Assembly (NCBI GenBank): GCA_033557685.1
Contig: JAWQRN010000144.1
Coordinates: 1 to 36,241 of the forward strand
Direction of reading: 5' to 3'
Source of the DNA: Sperchopsis tessellata
Lineage: Eukaryota > Arthropoda > Insecta > Coleoptera > Hydrophilidae
DNA length: 36,241 nucleotides
In this document: piece after piece, positions 29,660-36,241 of the stretch
How positions within the stretch are numbered: the stretch's first letter is position 1
How the letters are laid out: the number at the start of each line of letters is the position of its first letter
The notes under the pieces: model-generated
What the model was told of the DNA's origin: nothing
Database searches by the model: none
The model's input: the letters and a program-made list of their open reading frames with translations, nothing else
Position numbers and translations under genes: made by a program

Positions 29660-31440
29660 CAATTGTCGGTACAACATTAAAGAGATGTGCAATAAGATAA
29701 TATTACCGACAAGCTGCAAATGTATTTAACAAAACATATTTCCAACACCTGAGTATATCATTTTACAAAGATATGTATCTCTGTTAAGGTTTAAAACATA
29801 AGTACGTATATATGTACATATAATGTGCATAAAAATGAGAGTCTGAATTACGGAAAGGTAACAAAAGTTTATCGTGTGGATACTAAATAAAAATTGGTTA
29901 AAGATGGAGTCCCAATATACACCATTATTGACACTTAAAACTAAGAAAATTCGACTGGGAAGACAATTTTTGGGTAAATTTATTTTTGAAGGATGATAAC
30001 TAAATATAAAACTGGTAAAATAGTGTCCTAACTTATGGTGTCAATATCAATTTTGGAAACTTAGGGTTCTGATTTATTTGAAACTAGCGATCACGGGAGA
30101 AATACTAAAATAAAATCAAACTATGATTGTTGCGCGGGTCCCATGATTGATAACAATGAGAAAATTATGCGAATCGGTGGAACTGGAGTTATGGATAAAA
30201 CTTATCGTACGTCCCGCTATTTGAGTTTATGGCGTAAGTCTCCGAAAGCCGCACATATAATGTGACTCATAACATTTGTAGCGAAATACCTTTTGAACAT
30301 CAAAATGCTCAAGACAATACACGCACCTAATTTAAGTGAGAATAAAAAATGTATCTGGAATATACGTTAGCGGTAATAAATTATTTATACACTGGACCAC
30401 CTTTTATAAATACCTTTGATCTGCTACTGGCTGCTTTTGTCTCTTGCTTTAATGGAATATAAGAAACAGGACCGAAATTTTGTGTAAGAAAATGATTAGA
30501 ACGTCGCTTGTCTTCCTCACTGCTGGAGAAGGTAATGTTTATATTGCACACACACGAAAAGCATCAGAGACTGATACAAAATATTCACTTGTGCCACATG
30601 GTTTTAACTTGATTGGCTATATAGTCTTTTATTCAGGTTTTATTTTGACCTTTATCTTGTAAAATAGAATATTTGCATTATAGAAAAAAAAACTCGAATA
30701 TTTTCCACCATAATTTGACGATCGATGAGGTCGAAGACTGACATTTCAACTAGTCCCATTGAAGGCGCTTACTAAAAAACCGTTACTTCAAAAATGGTAT
30801 CCTCCAAATATAAGTATAGATATTTCTGGACGTATCACGTAAGGGGTATTTTTAATACTGAATACTAAACAATTATGGTTCTGTATCTGTAAGAATATGT
30901 GTTTATACTGTGGTTATGAAACTATTACTATTGCAAGGTATGATGTATAATTAGAGTTAATTAAGAATTATTCCACGTGAATTTAGACGAAGCAGAAAAA
31001 ATGATGTCACTTGGAGACTGCAACGGTACGTAATACAAAGCTATTTGTCAATTATGGAAAGCTAAAGAAAATATATTTTTGCATGCATTTATAATAAAAA
31101 ATTTGTTTTCTCTGTCCGAAAGTTGGAATAGTTATGGTTGAAAGCAAACAGTTTTATAATGAGTCAGATAATTGTAGTTGAATTATAGAATACAATACAT
31201 ACACTGGTTCAAGTAGCATGCAACAGCGGTGGAGGATTCCAATGAAAAGCCACAAGTATTAGATCGTAAACACTGAAAAAGCTTTTATTTAAAAAGACAA
31301 CACTTCCTTTAAAAATTCACTAAATCACAATAACCATAACTCTGCAATATTAGTTTTATGTCGATTAAAACACAATGGCAGTTGCAATACTTACGGAAAT
31401 AGTCTGTTTGTACAGGGTAAAAATAAAAGATGTTATAGTA
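29660..31440. other. 1.8 kb without recognisable gene
   Basis: AT-rich. A weak direct repeat is visible: GATACTAAATAAAAATTGGT (about 29878) and GATAACTAAATATAAAACTG (about 29995) start two similar ~100-bp stretches. The 60-codon plus-strand frame at 30480 matches nothing known. Confidence 0.35.
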
Positions 31441-31454
31441 TATTTTATATTGAA

Positions 31455-31500
31455 TAGTGGCCGCTTTCGACTACACTAGGCCATTTCCAAGCTGAAAGGT
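31455..31500 (-). repeat. Hammerhead-like motif, divergent
   Basis: On the minus strand CTTGGAAATGGCC, a short loop, GTCGAAAGCGGCC has the same layout as the CTTGAAAATG ... CGAAACGTCGG cores elsewhere. The flanks do not match types R1 or R2. Stem II pairs only partly. It could be a relic of another Penelope-like family or coincidence. Confidence 0.25.
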
Positions 31501-31980
31501 ACAAAATTATCGAATTAAAAAGTAGAGACAACAATACAAACCAACTGGTGCACTGCAGGATGTGCAAAGGTGGTAGTTCATACGGCAGGAATCATTTGTT
31601 TGGGGATACTTTTAGGTTAACAAATACAGACAAATCGTGAAAACACTGAAGCATATAAAGTGAACTAAAAACTAGTTTGAAGTTAGGAATTATAAAGTCT
31701 GTATTGAAGTACTTCTTTGTACAAATAATTATGGAGGCTGAACGTCCCGAAAAATCCAAATGATCAATAGCTATTCCAGTATGTCAATAAGAAATTATTA
31801 AAATTAGAAACACAACTACAAGAGACAACATAAGTCATAAAAGTTGTGAGAAGGGAATTAAAAAAAATACAATAATACAGCAAGTGTACATACTCTTTTG
31901 GGGAAAACCTGATCCTGAAAAAAGTGTCATCTTATCCATCTCTAATAGATACACTTTCCACAATAGACAGAAATATTCAG

Positions 31981-32325
31981 CACAGGCTCAGTGAGAGCGA
32001 GATATTATATTAAAAAGCAAAAAAAAAAAAACAAGAAAGACCAAGTAAACGTTTCTATAAAATAATCTTTTCGAAATTAGTGGTCACCATAGATCAATTT
32101 AGAGAAGGCAGCAATATGGAGAACAACCCTAATAATCCAGGAGTGAGAATGTAATGAAGATGGAAAGAGAAAGATAATTACATATACTTGTCTCTTCTAG
32201 ACAGTTTATACAGTAAATAGTACAATAAAAATTAAAAAAAAACTCAACCCAGGCTCAGTAAGTTGGAGGTAGTATATCAAAATACAAAAAATAAGAAAAA
32301 TCAAGTAAATATTTACAAAAAAAAT
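31981..32325. repeat. Two direct copies of a ~80-bp unit
   Basis: CAGGCTCAGTGAGAGCGAG (from 31983) and CAGGCTCAGTAAGTTGGAGG (from 32249) begin two stretches that continue similarly through TATTATAT/TAGTATATC, an A-rich run and AAGTAAAC/AAGTAAAT. The offset is about 266 bp. Weaker similarity extends upstream of both (TCTCTAATAGAT / TCTTCTAGACAG). Origin unknown. Confidence 0.6.
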
Positions 32326-32329
32326 GTTT

Positions 32330-33250
32330 GAAAGAAATATTTTCCCTTGATCAAAGTGGATCCTTTAACAAGGTGAAGCTCTTCGGAAAGGGCTGTATGG
32401 CGTTTGGCCCCTCTAGCATCAGATACAGTTGTATCTCCATATGTAGACTATTTATCTGTAGATAACGAATTTTCGATAACATAAAAAGTACTCCGACACA
32501 GAACTTTGGGTTAAGCAGTCATGTTTCTTCTGGTGTGGATCGTAGAAGCTACTAAGAGATCAACTTCTAGTGTTACCGCCGTCAAAACTCTCTCTTTTAC
32601 TTCATTGTACTTAAATATGCCGTTATGCCTCCAGGGGGTACAATCGGTTATATTTTCTGGGATTTCCAAATTACCCATCGTAAACTGGGCCATTTTCAAC
32701 ATCACGTCCGATATTTTACCTAATATTGAACTACCCATATTTTACTCAGTACCTACTTTCTACCCGCAACGCAATCACGTTATCTTCTTTCGCATCGCTC
32801 TCGTTTTGTGCTAACATTTGTACACGGCCGCTCATTTCGCTTTTAATTAGTTTGTATATTGTCGCGTTATATTAATTGTTGTGTTAAGTGCATTTTTCCT
32901 TAATACTGATCTAATCCCGCCCTGAACCCTAAAAAGCCTTTCTCTCATAGAATAACCACGCCAGCAGCTACCAGAGGAAATACAAAAACAACAAGGTATT
33001 TATGAACAAACATTTATTAATTGCTATCGAAGGAAATATTCACCCGCTCACGCTACATCTAGGCTCTAAGTGAGGGATGGCAAATAGGATTTGATCAATG
33101 TGCCAAAGTAAGATAAAATTTAATGCAATTTTTCTACATGTCAGTACTTATTTACAGGTATTAGTACGTATAGCAATACTAGCTAAATATAAACAGTAAG
33201 TATAATATCTAAGTCAAGAAATGGTACAAAATAAAAATATAAAAATTTCT
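32330..33250. other. Unassigned stretch with overlapping frames
   Basis: Two opposite frames overlap at 32511-32814 (97 codons plus, 75 codons minus). The minus one (MGSSILGKISDV..., with EVKERVLTAVTLEVDLLVAST) has a more protein-like composition but no family I recognise; it could be a transposon-derived relic. Nothing else was seen. Confidence 0.3.
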
Positions 33251-33254
33251 AATT

Positions 33255-33461
33255 TTATTTTTTGTTAGTAACTTTGTGCATATTATTTGCAAGAGTTTTT
33301 ATATCGGGCTGGTATGTTGTCGATTGCAGGGTAATATGTGCTGTCGAATCTTCCTCTGTTAAGCTGTTTCTAGTATTTGAATGTACATGATTTAATACAT
33401 AAAATGGACGTTCACAAGAGTAAAAAGAAGTAATTTTTGGACAAAAAAGGTATTTGGCATT
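33255..33461 (-). pseudogene. hAT transposase C-terminal scrap
   Basis: An open frame of 68 codons without a start reads CPKITSFYSCERPFYVL, then RNSLTEED and TTYQPDIKTLANNMHK, ending in TAA at 33255. The pattern S-C-E-x2-F, R-N-x-L, then a TxY-P-D-x-x-x-L stretch is the C-terminal dimerisation end of ZBED5/GTF2IRD2-like hAT transposases. Sequence immediately upstream has a stop and no continuation. Confidence 0.55.
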
Positions 33462-33529
33462 CTATTTTAATTTTCTAATATTGTGTTTTCAATGCGGGAC
33501 AATACAGATAATTAATAATTTTTAGTAAT

Positions 33530-33702
33530 AAATGTAATAGACTTCCACTGTTAGTATTTGTATGGATGTTGTTTCCGGGTGGAAACCGTGTAGAGGCTCT
33601 GACAAGTGCCGACGTTTCGTCCACTGTTGCAAGGGACATTTTCAAGGTGAGTGATGTTACTTCAATAAATGCACTGCAGTGCAGTGAATTCATTTATTGA
33701 AA
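33530..33702 (-). repeat. Penelope-like terminal repeat (type R1), best core
   Basis: A clear copy with the left edge AAATGTAATAGACTTCCA, the block GGGTGGAAACCGTGTAGAGG and the core at 33608-33648. On the minus strand this reads CTTGAAAATGTCCC, a loop, GTGGACGAAACGTCGGC. The plus-strand right end is a hairpin: TTCAATAAATG (33661-33671) and CATTTATTGAA (33691-33701) pair around TGCACTGCAGTGCA-type palindromes. It abuts the 3' side of the RTE-type LINE at about 33703. Confidence 0.75.
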
Positions 33703-36241
33703 TCTGCGGATTTCTTCGTTTCTGATTTTATCTCTCTGATTTATGCCTAGAATTGATCTCTCCTTTTTACGTTGTGTTCGCCTTAGTTCTTTAACTGATG
33801 TCTTTGTGAGAGTCAGGGTTTTCGTTCCGTAAGTTAGAACTGGCAGAACACCCTGATTTAATGCTTTTCTCTTTAGGTGCCTTGCTATGTATCTCCCGAA
33901 TGCAGTCTAGCTCACAACTTTCCTTCTAAGCAGTTCGGATGTTTCGTTGTTTATATTTATTTTTACTTCGTGGCCAAGATAGACATATTTTCCAACTATT
34001 TCGATGGGTGTTTCTTCAATCTATAATTGTTCACTGGGGACAATGTTGGTCATCATTTTAGTTTCACCATAGTTGATCTTTAACCCAACCATTTGTACCG
34101 TATGTTGCAGTTATTGTAGCATATTTTTGACAGCTCCTAGGTTGTCTGATATAAGAACAATATCATCCGCAAGTCGGAGGTGGGTAAGTTTTTGTCCGCG
34201 ATGTTAATCGCCTTATTTTCCCAGTCCAGTTTTTTAAATGCGTATTCTAGAACTGCTATGAACAGCTTTGATGACATAGTGTTCTCCTGCCTGACTCCTC
34301 GCCCTATCTTAATTTCTCAAGTATTAGAGTTGAGTTTTACTTTTATAGTTGCGCTTCCATATATGTTACGGATAATGTTGGTATATCTGTGATCGATTCT
34401 GCTGTGTTCCAGTGCTCTTAGAATAGCAGCTAGTTCCACAGTGTCAAATGAAAGTACCTTATGAAAGGCTACGAAGATAAGAGGTAAGGGGCGGTTATAT
34501 TTTATCGATTTCTCGATAAGAGTCTTAAGATATTGTAAATGATAGTTAGTTCCCTAGCTTGAGCGGAAGCCTGCCTTCTCATTATACTGGTAGAAGTCGA
34601 GTCTTTTTTCTAGTCTGTGTGTCAGAATTCGGGTGTAGAGTTTATATAGGTGGTTAAGTAAGCCTATCGGTCTATAGTTTTAGAATTTTAACTTATCTCC
34701 TTTTTTTGTGAAGGAGGATAGTAATTCAGTTATTCCACTTAGAGGGGATGTTTCCGGTGTGTAAGCATAGGTTGAAAAGGTGTTGAATTTTATAATTAGA
34801 ATTTGTCATCCTAGTTTCACAGCTTTCGAAACTATCCCATCCTACCCTGGAGATTTGTTGTTTTTCATTCTTTTTAGAGCGTGGTGGATTTCAGCTTCTC
34901 TCTGGAATGCCTTCCGGCCCCTCGTTTTTAATTTTTCGTAGCGGTTGTTCTGCTACTTCTGGGTTAGCTTGGCTATGGTATAGTGTTTCGTAGAGCTCTT
35001 CTGCTATGTGCAGTATGTCCTCTTTTTTCGGAACTCGATATCCTGTTTTTTTTTTCAGTTGGGAGATCTGATTTTGTCCATGTGTGAGTTTTCGTCTCAT
35101 TACTTTCATACTCATGTTGCCTTCGATGGTGTGTATCATTTTATCAGCCATATATTTTCTGAGATCCTTCCTAATAGCCCTTGAGATTTCTTTGTTTATT
35201 TTACTTAGTTGATTTTGGCTGACGTTTCCCTCGCTCTTTGGTAATCTTCGTTTATCCATTTTCGATTTCGTTTTCTGGCTGATCTTTTCTTCTATTTTAT
35301 TTCTTGAACAGACTTTTGCTTGTGCTGTTGCTATTGTCTCCGTTATTATATCGTTTAAACTATCTATGTAATTTGTTTCTGGCTTCATTTGTAGGATGGT
35401 ATTTATGTTCGTTCATTGGATGTATCCAGGCTTTAAGCTGCTTCTTTATTATCATCTTGCATCGTTCTTCATCTGTGCGAATTAAAATATGAGCTCTAAC
35501 TATTCGGTGGTCGCTAGCTGTTGAGAACTTATTTAATAAGTGACATCTTTGACTATATATCCTTTTTTCTGAGATGAGATAATCTATTTCGATCATCGTC
35601 CTGCCGTCTGGGCTTTTCCATGTCCATCTTCTGTGGATTTTCTTATAGAAGAAGCTGTTCATCAGGTATAGGTTATTTTATAGTAGGAAGTTTAAGAGTG
35701 TCTTACCCCTGGAGTTTCTACCTGGGCTACCAAAGTTCCCTAGAGCATTTTCGGAGGGATCCATTTTCACTCCGACCTTAGCGTTGAAGCCGCCTATAAT
35801 GTTGAATTGGGTTGGGTTTTGCTTCACATCTTGTGATATGTCGTCGTAGAATCTTTTAATTTCTTCTTCTTTATGATCTGATGTTGGTGCATAAACTTGC
35901 ACTATTTCGATACTGTATCGGCTGCTTAGGCGTAAGGTGGCATACATAACCCTAGTGAATAATGCTTCAACGGACATAATTTTATGGGTTAGGTCCTTGT
36001 GTATGAAGAAACCGACACCTCCTCTAGCTTCATGTTCTTCTCCAACGTGGTAGAATGTGTGACCCGATTTTATGGTCATCAAGTTTTCCCTTTTCCTTCG
36101 TACTTCGCAGATTTTCCCAGTTCGTTTTCCATTTCCACTAACTTTTCTTCCGATATTAGGGTTCTAGCATTCAATGTTGCAACTTTCAGGATTATGCGTC
36201 TGTTATGTGAATTTCGAGATTTTGTCAGGTTTTTGCCCCCC
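33703..36241 (-). pseudogene. RTE-type LINE (endonuclease-RT), broken, runs off right edge
   Basis: From the right edge leftwards: LKVATLNARTL (about 36175), the start of the APE-like endonuclease; EEHEARGGVGFFIHKDL (about 36030); EIVQVYAPTSDHKEEEI; FNIIGGFNAKVG (35810, usually GDFNAKVG, so the Asp is Gly); ASDHRIVRAHI (35515); then the linker region (34891-35388). The RT has NYRPIGLLNHLYKLYTRIL (34670), KAGFRSS, FVAFHKVLSFDTVE (34460; motif A Asp is Ala), IGRGVRQENTMSSKLF (34300), LADDIVLISDN (34170; catalytic Asps kept) and the C-terminal PVLTYGTKTLTLT and ERSILGINQRDKIRNEEIR (33750). Stops and frameshifts occur throughout, and the 3' UTR is lost at a type R1 repeat. Confidence 0.92.

Noticed and set aside
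32511..32814. Overlapping 97-codon and 75-codon frames as possible new genes
   Set aside because: No domain, no start context or poly(A) support, and both strands are equally open; kept only as an unassigned stretch.

Overview
The window looks like one gene-poor, AT-rich stretch of an insect nuclear genome. The only gene that appears functional is a four-exon, plus-strand gene for a secreted gamma-glutamyl hydrolase (8383-25698). Its GT-AG introns, its close fit to insect-type GGH and the surrounding metazoan transposons (mariner, pogo/Tigger, hAT, piggyBac, Jockey, RTE, Penelope-like, a tRNA-derived SINE) all point to an arthropod, most likely an insect. The order cannot be decided from the sequence alone. 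Apart from the GGH exons, every recognisable coding stretch is a decayed mobile-element or mobile-associated fragment.

Upstream flank (1-8382): a 219-bp-spaced direct repeat; a broken minus-strand YqaJ-type nuclease gene with two small introns (990-2175); a Penelope-like terminal repeat with a 34-bp minisatellite (2311-2600); a perfect 16-bp hairpin (2738-2772); a hAT BED-finger N-terminus (3030-3396); a second kind of Penelope-like terminal repeat with inverted arms (4809-5420); a 17-bp tandem repeat; a Penelope-like reverse transcriptase fragment (5917-6749); a worn LINE RT (7040-7650); and a head-to-head pair of terminal repeats folded around a 36-bp palindrome (7702-8058), about 330 bp before the GGH start codon.

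GGH locus (8383-25698): exons of 200, 51, 230 and 479 bp join in phase to give 319 residues with the expected signal peptide and Cys-His-Glu active site. Intron 1 is 57 bp. Intron 2 is about 10.8 kb and holds a pogo/Tigger copy (plus), a tandem pair of hAT copies (plus), a second pogo/Tigger copy (minus) interrupted by a SINE with a 13-bp target-site duplication, a hAT fragment and a mariner. Intron 3 is about 5.5 kb and holds an internally deleted Penelope-like element with its GIY-YIG endonuclease, a (TA)n tract and an inverted pair of terminal repeats.

Downstream flank (25699-36241): a poly(A) signal, a LINE RT scrap, a piggyBac scrap, terminal repeats with a 34-bp inverted repeat, a Jockey-like LINE 3' half, about 3.8 kb with nothing recognisable but weak repeats, a hAT C-terminal scrap, another terminal repeat and an RTE-type LINE that runs off the right edge on the minus strand.

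The most unusual theme is a dispersed family of short repeats. They carry a GGACGAAACGTC-type core resembling the hammerhead ribozymes of Penelope-like elements and repeatedly lie as inverted pairs. No clearly new multi-gene system is visible.
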